DNA of 64,000 bases from Streptomyces sp. NBC_00390 (GTDB lineage: Bacteria; Actinomycetota; Actinomycetes; Streptomycetales; Streptomycetaceae). How positions within the stretch are numbered: the first letter of the stretch is position 1; each line of letters starts with the position of its first letter. The stretch spans positions 4,464,001 through 4,528,000 of the forward strand of contig NZ_CP107945.1 of assembly GCF_036057275.1 (NCBI RefSeq), read 5' to 3'. The position numbers and the translations under genes are program-made. Positions 27,030 to 35,327 of the stretch are shown here, one piece after another. Under the pieces are notes generated by a model, which had not been told where the DNA came from, searched no databases, and was given only the letters and a program-made list of their open reading frames with translations.

Positions 27030-28079
27030 TTGGACATGCAGCACAACCGGGCGCCGCAGGACGCAGCGCCCGGCACACCACCTCCGGACCCGGCCGCCGC
27101 GGACGTGGCCGTCGAGGAACCGGTCGCCGACGCGCCGGTCACCACCGAGGCCGTTGCCGAGCAGGCCCCCGATGCGCCGCCCGCCGCCCCGCAGCCGGCG
27201 GCTGAGCAGGACGCCGGGCCGGCCGTCGACGCGCCGGCCACGGAGCCGGCCGGCTCCGGGACGGCCGCCGAGCAGGCACCCGTCGCCCCGGCTCTCGTCG
27301 TGCCCGCGGCGGACGCCGAGCCCGGTGGTGACGCCGCCGGGTCGCCTGCGCGTACCCGGCCTCGGGGGCGGACCGCCCTCATCGTCGCGGTCGCCGCGCT
27401 GCTCGGTGTCGTCGGCGGGACCGCCGTCGGCTACCGGGTACAGGCCGACCGGGAGCCGACGCCGCTGGCCGCGCTGAACCAGCCGGGACTGGCGTACCCG
27501 GCGAAGCCGCTGCCCGAGGGCAAGGAACCGGAGCCGCTGTCGGCCGCGGACGACCGGCAGGTCAGGGCCGACGGCGACCTGCGCAAGCTGCTGTTGCGCA
27601 AGCCGTCCGGTGCCCGGGACTCCAGGTCCTGGTGGCTGGACGACGGCTATGTGAACACCGCGTCGTACGCACTCGACTTCGAGAGCGAGGACTACATGTT
27701 CGAGACCCTCGTCGACACCGGCATCCGCCGGATCGCGGCGACGGCCTGGGAGCAGGGCGCATACCGGGAGACGACGATCCGTCTCGTCCAGTTCAACTCG
27801 GCACCCGGCGCCATCGAGCACGCCGAGGGCCAGCGCGAATACATGCCGGAAAAGGACGAGTACGGCGCCGGCAACGACGGTGATCCCCTGAAGGGCAGCG
27901 GCAACGGCCGCTACTACATCTACAAGCCCCAGTACAAGGCGGGCTATCTCCCCTACCACCGGGCGCGGGCCGTCTTCCAGCGCGGCGACGTCATGGTCGA
28001 CATCAACATCTTCGACACGAGGTCCATCAGCAAGAAGGACATCCGCACCCTCGCCGAGCGTCAGCTGGAGCGCATGTGA
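27030..28079 (+). CDS. Single-pass membrane protein, paralog 1 of 3
   Basis: Unknown function, 349 residues. An Ala/Pro/Asp/Glu-rich N-terminal region of about 110 residues precedes one membrane helix (TALIVAVAALLGVVGGTAVGY). The extracytoplasmic domain contains DLRKLLLRKPSGA and IRRIAATAWEQGAYRETTI, features it shares with the third gene. The TTG at 27030 has GGGGGG eight bases upstream and is preferred; ATG at 27036 is the alternative. It overlaps the next gene by four bases (GTGA). Nothing suggests an enzyme. Confidence 0.8.
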   Translation: MDMQHNRAPQDAAPGTPPPDPAAADVAVEEPVADAPVTTEAVAEQAPDAPPAAPQPAAEQDAGPAVDAPATEPAGSGTAAEQAPVAPALVVPAADAEPGGDAAGSPARTRPRGRTALIVAVAALLGVVGGTAVGYRVQADREPTPLAALNQPGLAYPAKPLPEGKEPEPLSAADDRQVRADGDLRKLLLRKPSGARDSRSWWLDDGYVNTASYALDFESEDYMFETLVDTGIRRIAATAWEQGAYRETTIRLVQFNSAPGAIEHAEGQREYMPEKDEYGAGNDGDPLKGSGNGRYYIYKPQYKAGYLPYHRARAVFQRGDVMVDINIFDTRSISKKDIRTLAERQLERM

Positions 28080-28900
28080 ACCCCGAGCACGATCCTGCGG
28101 CCGCGGAGCCGTCCGCCCGGCCGTCCGCTCCCCCGTCCCGTGTGCGCCGCATCCGTCGCATCATCGGCATCGCGCTGCCCGTCGCCCTCGTCCTCGGGAC
28201 CGTCGGCGGCGGTCTCGCGTACACCAAGGTCACCGTCGACGACGCCGATCGCACCGCACCGACGGCCGTCTGGGAGAAGGCCGACGGGAGGCCGGCCGAG
28301 GACCCGGCGGGCGACGTGAGCCGGGGTAGGGCCTCGACCCCGCTCAGCAAGCTGCTGCTGCCCGTACCGGCCGGCTACCACCTGGGCCCGGACATCGAAG
28401 GTCACGGCAACGACAGCGAGCTCAGCGCCCAGCAGGCGACCGCCCTCCTGAAGGAGGAGGGGCGCGGCCTGTCCGGCAGGCAGCGCCGGAACTACGAGCG
28501 GGGCATGGACAAGCTCGGCGTCCAGGGCATCGCCCTGCGCTCGCTGGCGTCGGACGAGGGCGACCTCCTCGTCGAGATCCAGGTCACGCGGATGAAGAAC
28601 AAGAAGCAGCTCCACGACCTGTTCGAGCTCAAGACGGAGCTGTCGCAGCTCCTTCGGTTCCCCAAGGGACCGGCGATCAAGGGCCACAAGAAGTCGGCCT
28701 GCTTCCTGATGCCGCAGGAGAACAAGGACCTGCCGGAGAAGGAGAAGTCGAAGCTCGACGCGATGGCGTGCTCGGCGTACGACTCCGAGCTCCTGGTGAG
28801 CGTCACGGCATCCGGGACCAAGCCGTTCGACAAGGCCGCGGTCGCCGAGCTGGTGAAGGCCCAGCTCGACCACATCTCGTCCCCGGGAGAGTACGTATGA
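28076..28900 (+). CDS. Single-pass membrane protein, paralog 2 of 3
   Basis: Unknown function, 274 residues. A short Pro/Ser/Arg-rich cytoplasmic tail leads to one membrane helix (IIGIALPVALVLGTVGGGLAY). The extracytoplasmic domain carries SKLLLPVPAGY, comparable with LRKLLLP in its neighbours, and GVQGIALRSLASDEGDLLVE. Two cysteines (SACFLMP, AMACSAY) could form a disulfide. The GTG start overlaps the previous stop and the stop overlaps the next start by four bases, so the three proteins are made in a coupled ratio. Confidence 0.82.
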   Translation: MNPEHDPAAAEPSARPSAPPSRVRRIRRIIGIALPVALVLGTVGGGLAYTKVTVDDADRTAPTAVWEKADGRPAEDPAGDVSRGRASTPLSKLLLPVPAGYHLGPDIEGHGNDSELSAQQATALLKEEGRGLSGRQRRNYERGMDKLGVQGIALRSLASDEGDLLVEIQVTRMKNKKQLHDLFELKTELSQLLRFPKGPAIKGHKKSACFLMPQENKDLPEKEKSKLDAMACSAYDSELLVSVTASGTKPFDKAAVAELVKAQLDHISSPGEYV

Positions 28901-29772
28901 GCGAGCAGATCACCGCGCAGGAAGGGCAGCCCGCGGCCGCTCTGCCCGTGCCGGCGGAGCCCGCCGTGCCGGCCGGCGCCGCTCCCGTGGTCCCCGCCCA
29001 GGCCAAGGACCGCCCGGGCCGGGGGCGCGTCCTGCGCGCCGTCGCCCGGTGGACCGTCGCGGTGCTCGTACTCGGCGGCGTCGGAGCAGGGACGGCGTAC
29101 GGCATCGCCGGCCTGGAGCGCACCGACGTCCCCGGGCTGGCCACGCAGGGCGACGGCCGCTGGGCGTACCCGAAGTTGTCGCTGCCGGCCCTCGCCAAGG
29201 ACCAGCCGCGCCCCTACACCGACGGCAACGTCGACGAGATCCACTACGCGGACCTGCGCAAGCTCCTGCTGCCCGCGCCCACAGGGGCGAAGCCGGACAA
29301 GAAGCTGAACGGCGGCTGGGTGACCGACGACCGGTTCGCCGCCGAGTACGCCCCGGACGAAGGCGGCGACCTGCGGCAGGCGCTGGACGACTACGCCGTG
29401 CGCCACATCGCGGCGCGTGGCTGGACCATGCCCGACGGCACCCGCACGGCCGTCTATCTCCTCCGGTTCGACTCCACCGGCACGGCCGAGTCGTTCAAGG
29501 ACACCGAGATCGACCTCGGCCTGGCGTCCGGCAGGGCGCTGGCGGGCGAGCCGACGCTCGAGATCGACGCCGACTGGGACAGCTCGGGCGAGGTGGAGAA
29601 CACCTCGACCTACGTCTACGGGGAGGCCAAGCCGTACGGCCGCGAGCACACCCGTCAGGCCTACGTCGTGGCGGGCGACACCGTCGCCCTGATCGTCCAG
29701 GCCCGCAAGGGCGGGGCCGCCGCGGTCCCGTTCCACCAGACGGTGATCCTGCAGAACCAGTTGCTCGGCTGA
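28897..29772 (+). CDS. Single-pass membrane protein, paralog 3 of 3
   Basis: Unknown function, 291 residues. An Ala/Pro-rich tail of about 45 residues is followed by a membrane helix (WTVAVLVLGGVGAGTAYGI) and an extracytoplasmic domain with DLRKLLLPAPTGA, VRHIAARGWTMPDGTRTAV and YLLRFDSTGTAESF. The order of these elements matches paralog 1 closely. It ends with GAAAVPFHQTVILQNQ. The ATG overlaps the previous stop (ATGA), and a strong terminator closes the operon 26 bases after the stop. Confidence 0.82.
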   Translation: MSEQITAQEGQPAAALPVPAEPAVPAGAAPVVPAQAKDRPGRGRVLRAVARWTVAVLVLGGVGAGTAYGIAGLERTDVPGLATQGDGRWAYPKLSLPALAKDQPRPYTDGNVDEIHYADLRKLLLPAPTGAKPDKKLNGGWVTDDRFAAEYAPDEGGDLRQALDDYAVRHIAARGWTMPDGTRTAVYLLRFDSTGTAESFKDTEIDLGLASGRALAGEPTLEIDADWDSSGEVENTSTYVYGEAKPYGREHTRQAYVVAGDTVALIVQARKGGAAAVPFHQTVILQNQLLG

Positions 29773-29797
29773 TCGCCTGGAGGCCGACCTCACGCAG

Positions 29798-29836
29798 AGG
29801 GCCGGGTCCCAGCCCACTAAGCTGGGATCCGGCCCT
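29798..29836 (+). terminator. Terminator of the three-paralog operon
   Basis: A 16-bp stem with one G-U pair (29798-29813 with 29821-29836), a 7-base loop and the tail TCTGCCTT. Confidence 0.85.
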
Positions 29837-29870
29837 TCTGCCTTCAGCCGCTCATCCGAGGGAGCACTCC

Positions 29871-29969
29871 GTGATCATTTTCTTCGAGACTCTGCTGGCC
29901 CTGGTCTGCGTCGGTGTGCTCGCCTTCACCGTTCTCGCCGTGAAGAAGCTGTACCAGGGTCAGCGCTGA
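29871..29969 (+). CDS. 32-residue membrane peptide
   Basis: GTG start with GAGGGAG eight bases upstream. The product, MIIFFETLLALVCVGVLAF followed by TVLAVKKLYQGQR, is a single hydrophobic helix with a short basic tail, so it should sit in the membrane with the tail inside. Nearly the same peptide is remembered at this site in S. coelicolor, which supports a real gene. It lies between a terminator and the nitrobindin-like gene, 35 bases upstream of the latter. Function is unknown. Confidence 0.75.
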   Translation: MIIFFETLLALVCVGVLAFTVLAVKKLYQGQR

Positions 29970-30004
29970 ACCTCCCGTACCCCTACTGACCGACAGAGCT
30001 GCTC

Positions 30005-30577
30005 ATGATCGAGATCCCGTCCGACCTCAACCCGGACCTCGTCCCCCTCGCGTTCCTCCTCGGCACGTGGGAGGGCGCGGGTGTCTCCGACTACCCCGGC
30101 GCCGAGAAGTGCAACTTCGGCCAGTCCGTCACCTTCAGCCATGACGGCCGGGACTTCGTCGAGTACGTCTCGCGCTCCTGGGTCCTGGACGCCGAGGGCA
30201 ACAAGGTCCGGCCGCTGGAGAGCGAGAGTGGCTACTGGCGTATCGACAAGGACCGCAAGGTCGAGGTCGTGATGGTCCGCGACCAGGGCATCGTGGAGAT
30301 CTGGTACGGCGACCTCGCGGACAAGAAGCCGCAGATCGACCTGGTGACGGACGCGGTCGCGCGCACCGCCTCCGCGGGTCCCTACAGCGGCGGCAAGCGG
30401 CTGTACGGCTATGTGAAGGGCGACCTGATGTGGGTCGGCGAGAAGGCCACCCCCGAGGTCCCGCTGCGCCCGTACATGTCGGCGCACCTGAAGAAGGTCG
30501 TCACCGCGGAGGACGTCCAGTCCTGGGCCAAGGACCTCGGCGACCTGCCGGACGACGGCATCGCCTTCTTCAGGTAG
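30005..30577 (+). CDS. Nitrobindin-like heme-binding beta-barrel protein
   Basis: A 190-residue protein of the FABP/THAP4-like family. The GxWxGxG signature is present as LLGTWEGAGVSDYPG near residues 18-32. The C-terminal SAHLKKV histidine corresponds to the axial heme ligand seen in nitrobindins. These proteins bind ferric heme and can isomerise peroxynitrite to nitrate. The ATG at 30005 is preceded by only a weak purine run. It is upstream of the Fur-family gene nur with a 53-base gap. Confidence 0.88.
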   Translation: MIEIPSDLNPDLVPLAFLLGTWEGAGVSDYPGAEKCNFGQSVTFSHDGRDFVEYVSRSWVLDAEGNKVRPLESESGYWRIDKDRKVEVVMVRDQGIVEIWYGDLADKKPQIDLVTDAVARTASAGPYSGGKRLYGYVKGDLMWVGEKATPEVPLRPYMSAHLKKVVTAEDVQSWAKDLGDLPDDGIAFFR

Positions 30578-30630
30578 GCCGGTCCGGAGGACTCCCCGGC
30601 AGGCGGGGGCCGCTGCCTACACTGGGGGGC

Positions 30631-31068
30631 GTGGTGAGCATCGACTGGAAGAGCGATCTCCGGCAGCGCGGGTACCGCCTGACGCCGCAGCGCCAGCTTG
30701 TCCTCGAGGCCGTCGACACCCTCGAGCACGCCACCCCGGACGACATCCTCGGTGAGGTGCGCAAGACGGCGTCCGGCGTGAACATCTCCACCGTCTACCG
30801 GACGCTGGAGCTGCTCGAGGAGCTGGGGCTGGTCTCGCACGCCCATCTCGGGCACGGCGCCCCGACCTACCACCTCGCCGACCGTCACCATCACCTCCAC
30901 CTCGTGTGCCGGGACTGCACGGAGGTGATCGAGGCGGATGTCGACATCGCCGCCGACTTCACCGCGAAGCTGCGTTCCACCTTCGGTTTCGAGACGGACA
31001 TGAAGCACTTCGCGATCTTCGGCCGTTGCCGGGACTGCACCGCGAAGGCCGCCTCCCCCGAGTCGTAG
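30631..31068 (+). CDS. nur: Nickel-responsive Fur-family regulator Nur
   Basis: In S. coelicolor, Nur represses nickel uptake and the iron superoxide dismutase gene when nickel is bound. This 145-residue protein matches the remembered sequence nearly throughout: DWKSDLRQRGYRLTPQRQLV, then ISTVYRTLELLEELGLVSHA, and the metal-binding HGAPTYHLADRHHHLHLVC. Two CxxC pairs (CRDC twice) are present. GTG at 30631 follows GGGGGG; a second GTG follows directly. A TACACT at 30618-30623 lies about seven bases upstream, so a leaderless start is possible. ygfZ follows after nine bases. Confidence 0.93.
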   Translation: MVSIDWKSDLRQRGYRLTPQRQLVLEAVDTLEHATPDDILGEVRKTASGVNISTVYRTLELLEELGLVSHAHLGHGAPTYHLADRHHHLHLVCRDCTEVIEADVDIAADFTAKLRSTFGFETDMKHFAIFGRCRDCTAKAASPES

Positions 31069-31077
31069 GCTGGCTCC

Positions 31078-32067
31078 ATGCAGCAACACTCACCGACAAC
31101 AAGCCCCCTGTTGTCCCTGCCCGGCGCCGTGCCCGCCGAAGGGCGCGACGAAGGGGTCGCCGCGCATTACGGCGACCTGTTCCGCGAGCAGCGGGCCCTC
31201 GCCGGCGGCAAGGGCTTCGTCGACCTCTCGCACCGCGGGGTCGTCACCGTCACCGGCGACGACCGGCTGAGCTGGCTGCATCTGCTGCTCACCCAGCATG
31301 TGAGCGATCTGCCGCCCGGACAGGCCACCGAGGCACTGATCCTGTCCGCGCACGGCCATATCGAGCACGCCCTGTATCTCGTCGACGACGGCGAGACGGT
31401 CTGGGCGCACGTGGAGCCGGGGACGCAGGAGGCGCTGATCGGCTATCTGGAGTCGATGAAGTTCTTCTACCGGGTCGAAGTCGCGGACCGCACAGCGGAG
31501 TTCGCGGTGGTGCATCTGCCCGCGGGCTCCATCGCCGAGGCCCCGGACGGGGTTGTCGTACGGGAGACGGCGCACGGCCGCGATCTGTTCCTGCCCCGCG
31601 CCGACCTGGAGTCGTACGCCACGGGAGGTCTGGGGGGAGCGCCCGCCGGGATCCTCGCGTACGAGGCGCTGCGCATCGAGAACCACCGGCCGCGGCTCGG
31701 CTTCGAGACCGACCACCGCACCATCCCGCACGAGCTGGGCTGGATCGGCAGCGCGGTCCATCTGCAGAAGGGCTGCTACCGGGGCCAGGAGACCGTCGCA
31801 CGCGTCCACAACCTGGGGAAGCCGCCGCGCCGGCTGGTGTTTCTGCACCTGGACGGCAGCGAGGTGCATCTGCCCGGGCACGGCACTCCGCTCAGGCTCG
31901 CCGCGGACGGTGACGCCGGCCGCCAGCTGGGCTTCATCACCACCTCCGGCCGCCACCACGAGCTCGGTCCGATCGCGCTGGCCCTGGTGAAGCGGAATGT
32001 GCCGTTGGACGCGGAGCTGCTCGCCGGGGACACGGCGGCCGCGCAGGAGACGGTCGTCGAGCCGTAG
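31078..32067 (+). CDS. ygfZ: YgfZ/GcvT-like folate-binding protein
   Basis: A 329-residue tetrahydrofolate-binding protein related to the glycine cleavage T protein; in bacteria YgfZ supports iron-sulfur cluster enzymes and tRNA modification. The defining motif KGCYRGQE is at about residue 235. The N-terminal GcvT-like region has DLSHRGVVTVTGDDRLSWLH. The ATG at 31078 is ten bases after the nur stop, on the same strand, without a strong ribosome binding site. It converges with dtd. Confidence 0.92.
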   Translation: MQQHSPTTSPLLSLPGAVPAEGRDEGVAAHYGDLFREQRALAGGKGFVDLSHRGVVTVTGDDRLSWLHLLLTQHVSDLPPGQATEALILSAHGHIEHALYLVDDGETVWAHVEPGTQEALIGYLESMKFFYRVEVADRTAEFAVVHLPAGSIAEAPDGVVVRETAHGRDLFLPRADLESYATGGLGGAPAGILAYEALRIENHRPRLGFETDHRTIPHELGWIGSAVHLQKGCYRGQETVARVHNLGKPPRRLVFLHLDGSEVHLPGHGTPLRLAADGDAGRQLGFITTSGRHHELGPIALALVKRNVPLDAELLAGDTAAAQETVVEP

Positions 32068-32119
32068 CCCGGCGCGCCGCCTCCCGGCGCGGAGATCCGC
32101 TCCGTCCCCAGGAAGCCCG

Positions 32120-32557
32120 CTACATGTCGATGAGCACGGTGAACGGGCCGTTGTTGGTGAGGGACACCCGCATCTGCGCCCCGAACCGGCCCGTCTCCAC
32201 ATGGGCGCCGAGGGCGCGCAGCTGCGCCACCACCTCGTCGACGAGCGGCTCGGCCACCGGGCCCGGTGCCGCCGCGTTCCAGGTGGGGCGGCGGCCCTTG
32301 CGGGCGTCGCCGTAGAGGGTGAACTGGGAGATCACCAGAAGCGGCGCGTTCACGTCGGAGCACGACTTCTCGCCCTCCAGCAGCCGGACGGACCAGAGTT
32401 TGCGGGCCATCTGGGCCGCCTTCTCCTTCGTGTCCTCGTGGGTCACCCCCATCAGCACACACAGCCCCTCGCCGACGATCTCACCGACGGTCTCCGGCCC
32501 GGACTCACCCGGGACGACGACGCTCGCGCCGTCCACCCTCTGTACCACTGCACGCAT
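32120..32557 (-). CDS. dtd: D-aminoacyl-tRNA deacylase
   Basis: Hydrolyses D-amino acids from mischarged tRNA. The 145-residue protein starts MRAVVQRVDGASVVV, the usual DTD start, and carries the two active-site motifs LVISQFTLYGD and SLTNNGPFTVLID (usually NSGPVT or NDGPFT). It is slightly longer than typical because of a few extra residues in the loop near the start. The ATG at 32555-32557 is used rather than the frame to 32647. It converges with ygfZ and is divergent from rsiG. Confidence 0.94.
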   Translation of the reverse strand: MRAVVQRVDGASVVVPGESGPETVGEIVGEGLCVLMGVTHEDTKEKAAQMARKLWSVRLLEGEKSCSDVNAPLLVISQFTLYGDARKGRRPTWNAAAPGPVAEPLVDEVVAQLRALGAHVETGRFGAQMRVSLTNNGPFTVLIDM

Positions 32558-32718
32558 AGGGACCAACCTAACGGGGCTGGGCCAACGGGGCTGAAACCGG
32601 TGACGTCCACCTGCGTCGGGACCTGCCGCAGTGGCACGATGCAACAAGGCGGTGCATCCCCCCGGTCCTCCGGGCCTGGGGAGACCCCATGCACCGGTCG
32701 AGGGGACGGTCTACGCAT

Positions 32719-33489
32719 ATGAGCACATCCGGCAACGGGCAGGCGCCCGGTCCCGTATCCGCGCCGTCGGTGACCGCGGCACGCCTGGCCGCAGGCGCCG
32801 CGCGGCCGCCCCAGCAGCGCACCGAGGCACAACTGCCCGAGTCGCTGCCGCATACGGGGGCGCAGTCGCCCGATGTCCCGGTGCACAGGGGGGCCGAGCT
32901 GCCCGAAGACGCTCCCGGCGGTGCGGGGGAGCTCCCCGAGCCGCTGCCGCGGACCGGCCCGGGCCTGTCCGGACAGCCACGCCGCGCCGGACCGGTACTG
33001 CCGGAGCTCCCGCAGCCCGACCTCGGTGCTCTGCGGCTGCCCGAACTGCGCGCGCTGCGCCGCGACTCGCAGCGGGACGAGGCCGACCTCAGCTACGTAC
33101 GGCGGCTGGTCCAGGGCCGGATCGACATCCTGCGGGCCGAGTTGGGGCGGCGCGCGGACCCGGAGTCTCCGGTGGTCGACCGGCTGTCGGAGATCCTCGC
33201 CGACGTGCCCTCGCGGCGCGGCTCGTCCGCGCGCCATGTCACGCTCTCCACGCCGCGCGGCGAGGAGTACCGGCGGCTCGCCGACGACGTGCTCGACGAG
33301 GTCGGTCTCTCCGACCTCGACGCCCGCACGGACGAGGAACTGCATACCGCGATGGGACGCCTGCTGGGTTACGAGCAGAAGGTCTCGCGCCGCCGGCAGC
33401 AGCTCCAGCGGACGGCGGACGACTGCAGTGCCGAGATCGCCCGCAGGTACCGCGAGGGCGAAGCGCAGGTGGACGACCTGCTCAGCTGA
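32719..33489 (+). CDS. rsiG: RsiG (AmfC), c-di-GMP-dependent anti-sigma factor for WhiG
   Basis: In Streptomyces RsiG with c-di-GMP holds the sporulation sigma factor WhiG inactive. This 256-residue protein has a disordered, Pro-rich first third, then a helical domain. The published c-di-GMP signature E(X)3S(X)2R(X)3Q(X)3D is exactly present at E121, S125, R128, Q132 and D136. The second helix has E207 and R214 at matching spacing but Ala, Tyr and Val at the other positions. The C-terminal region continues as a coiled coil (YEQKVSRRRQQLQ). ATG at 32719 follows GAGGGGACGG. The gene was earlier called amfC. Confidence 0.88.
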   Translation: MSTSGNGQAPGPVSAPSVTAARLAAGAARPPQQRTEAQLPESLPHTGAQSPDVPVHRGAELPEDAPGGAGELPEPLPRTGPGLSGQPRRAGPVLPELPQPDLGALRLPELRALRRDSQRDEADLSYVRRLVQGRIDILRAELGRRADPESPVVDRLSEILADVPSRRGSSARHVTLSTPRGEEYRRLADDVLDEVGLSDLDARTDEELHTAMGRLLGYEQKVSRRRQQLQRTADDCSAEIARRYREGEAQVDDLLS

Positions 33490-33591
33490 GGCCGCCTTTC
33501 CCGGCGTGGGTGCGGGCCGTGTTCCGCGGGGAGTCCGCTCCTGCGGAAATCCGGGTGCGGCCGCCTCGGGGCGCCACCTAGCGTGGGGCAC

Positions 33592-34836
33592 ATGAGTGTC
33601 GAAACCCGTCTGATCACCGAGTCCGAATTCCCCGACTGGCTCCGGGCTCTGGCCACCGGGTTCCTGCGCCCGCCGCTGATCTCGGACGAGGAGGTCTCCG
33701 ACCGCAGGGCCGCCATGGATTTCGGCTGCGTCCGGGGCGCGTTCGACGCGGGGCGGTGCGTGGCGACGTTCCGGTCCTTCGCCCAGGAGATCACCACGGT
33801 CGGCGGGGCGGCACTGCCGGCCGCCGCGGTCACCAACGTCACCGTCTCGCCGACGCACCGGCGCCGCGGTCTGCTCAGCCGGCTGATGGCCGCCGAGCTC
33901 GCCGAGGCGAAGGAGCGGGGCGATGTCGTCGCCACGCTGATCGCCGCCGAGTACCCGATCTACGGGCGGTACGGCTTCGGTCCGGCCGCCTCGACGGCCG
34001 AGTGGGCCGTCGATGTCCCGCGCACCGGCCTTGACCCGCGCTGGTCGGGCCCGGCCGGCGGCGGCCGTATCGACCTGGTCGACGGCACGGACGTACGCAA
34101 GGCAGGACCCGAACTGCACCGTCGGTTCGCGGCCCGGCAGCACGGCGCGGTCAGCCGCGACGAGCGCTGGTGGCAGGTCAGGACCGGCCAGGCCGGCCAG
34201 TTCGACGGGGCCTGGCGGGAGCCCTTCTACGCGGTGCACCGCTCGGCGGCCGGCGAGATCGACGGAATGGTCGCCTATACGGCGGACGACAAGTGGGGCG
34301 ACGGGAAGCAGCCGCTGAACACGGCCTCGGTAGGCGACCTGATCGCTCTGACCTCTACGGCCGAGCGGGCCCTGTGGGAGTTCGTGTGCTCGGTGGACTG
34401 GGTCACGACGGTGAGGTCCGGCTTCCGGGCCACCGACGACCTGCTTCCCGACCTGCTGCCGGACCCGCGCGCGGCGCGGGTGGTGACGCAGGCGGACTTC
34501 CTGTGGCTGCGGATCCTGGATGTCGTACGGGCCCTTGAGGCACGTACGTACGCGACGTCCGCGTCGCTGGTCCTGGACGTCCAGGACGCCTCGGGTCTGG
34601 CCTCGGGCCGCTTCCGGCTGGATGTCGCCCCGTCGGGGGCGACCTGCGCGCCCTGTGCCGAGCCGGCGGACCTGACGCTGGACGTACGGGAGTTGGGCGC
34701 GCTGTACCTGGGTGACGCGTCCGCGGTACGCCTGGCGGCGCTCGGACGCGTCGAGGAAGGCCGTGCCGGAGCGGCGGCGGTGGCGGAGGGGCTCTTCCGG
34801 ACGGCGCGGCGGCCTTGGTGCCCGGACGTCTTCTGA
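33592..34836 (+). CDS. Eis-like GNAT acetyltransferase
   Basis: A 414-residue N-acetyltransferase of the Eis type: an N-terminal GNAT domain with acetyl-CoA-binding VTNVTVSPTHRRRGLLSRLM, a second degenerate GNAT domain and a C-terminal sterol-carrier-like domain ending WCPDVF, the C-terminal carboxylate often serving in catalysis. Eis proteins acetylate aminoglycosides or other amines; substrate here is unknown. The ATG at 33592 is seven bases after TAGCGT, suggesting a leaderless message; the GTG at 33583 is a less likely start. A terminator hairpin follows. Confidence 0.9.
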   Translation: MSVETRLITESEFPDWLRALATGFLRPPLISDEEVSDRRAAMDFGCVRGAFDAGRCVATFRSFAQEITTVGGAALPAAAVTNVTVSPTHRRRGLLSRLMAAELAEAKERGDVVATLIAAEYPIYGRYGFGPAASTAEWAVDVPRTGLDPRWSGPAGGGRIDLVDGTDVRKAGPELHRRFAARQHGAVSRDERWWQVRTGQAGQFDGAWREPFYAVHRSAAGEIDGMVAYTADDKWGDGKQPLNTASVGDLIALTSTAERALWEFVCSVDWVTTVRSGFRATDDLLPDLLPDPRAARVVTQADFLWLRILDVVRALEARTYATSASLVLDVQDASGLASGRFRLDVAPSGATCAPCAEPADLTLDVRELGALYLGDASAVRLAALGRVEEGRAGAAAVAEGLFRTARRPWCPDVF

Positions 34837-34895
34837 GGGCCGGCCGCTGGTGAACTGCTCGCGTGCAGAGGCCGGTTGCGTGGTGGACGGCTGGT

Positions 34896-34925
34896 GGTTC
34901 CTGAGCCGCTGACGGCTCAGGAACC
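34896..34925. terminator. Bidirectional terminator between convergent genes
   Basis: A perfect 13-bp stem (34896-34908 with 34913-34925) with a CTGA tetraloop, 60 bases after the Eis-like gene. The stop codon of the small minus-strand gene lies in its right arm. Confidence 0.8.
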
Positions 34926-35087
34926 GGTGGGTGCCACGACGGGGGCCACCAGCAGGACGCCTCCGATACCGGCGATGGTGGCGTTCTCGGCCTTCAGGCC
35001 GAGGGTCAGCAGGGCGAGTCCCAGCGCGGCGGGCACGCCGAACCGCCATTGCACGTACTGCTCGATGACAAGAGTGATCAGGGGCAC
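34917..35087 (-). CDS. 56-residue hydrophobic membrane protein
   Basis: GTG start at 35085-35087 with AGGAGGGATC six bases upstream, among the best ribosome binding sites in the window. The product begins MPLITLVIEQYVQWRFGVPA and continues through two hydrophobic stretches (about 20-31 and 38-52) that could form two short membrane helices separated by LKAENATIAG. Codon third positions are GC-rich as in neighbours. No family is recognised. It lies divergent from devA, so its promoter region may share the palindromes there. Confidence 0.72.
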   Translation of the reverse strand: MPLITLVIEQYVQWRFGVPAALGLALLTLGLKAENATIAGIGGVLLVAPVVAPTGS

Positions 35088-35215
35088 GGCGATCCCTCCT
35101 CATGGTGGGGAGTGGAACGGCACAGGGATTGCGGATGGATCCGCGCGCGGCACCCGTACGACGGTGGACGGGCGAGCAGGGAGAGCGAGCGACGGGGGAG
35201 TTGGAACGTCGCACC

Positions 35216-35252
35216 AAGTTGGTCAAGTTGGTCGCCAACTTCATAGAAGTTG
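35216..35252 (+). promoter_or_regulatory. AAGTTG repeats and palindrome upstream of devA
   Basis: AAGTTGG occurs at 35216 and 35225, CCAACTT at 35235 and AAGTTG again at 35247. The copies at 35225-35231 and 35235-35241 form a perfect 7-3-7 dyad. A further AAGTTG is at 35310-35315, next to the likely -10 box TAGCGT. This is a plausible autoregulatory site of the GntR protein DevA. Confidence 0.6.
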
Positions 35253-35327
35253 TCCCCACTTGAGTGAGATAGATAAACGACTTGCAGGTAACTCCCTTTA
35301 AGTGGTCCGAAGTTGTAGCGTGTTGGT

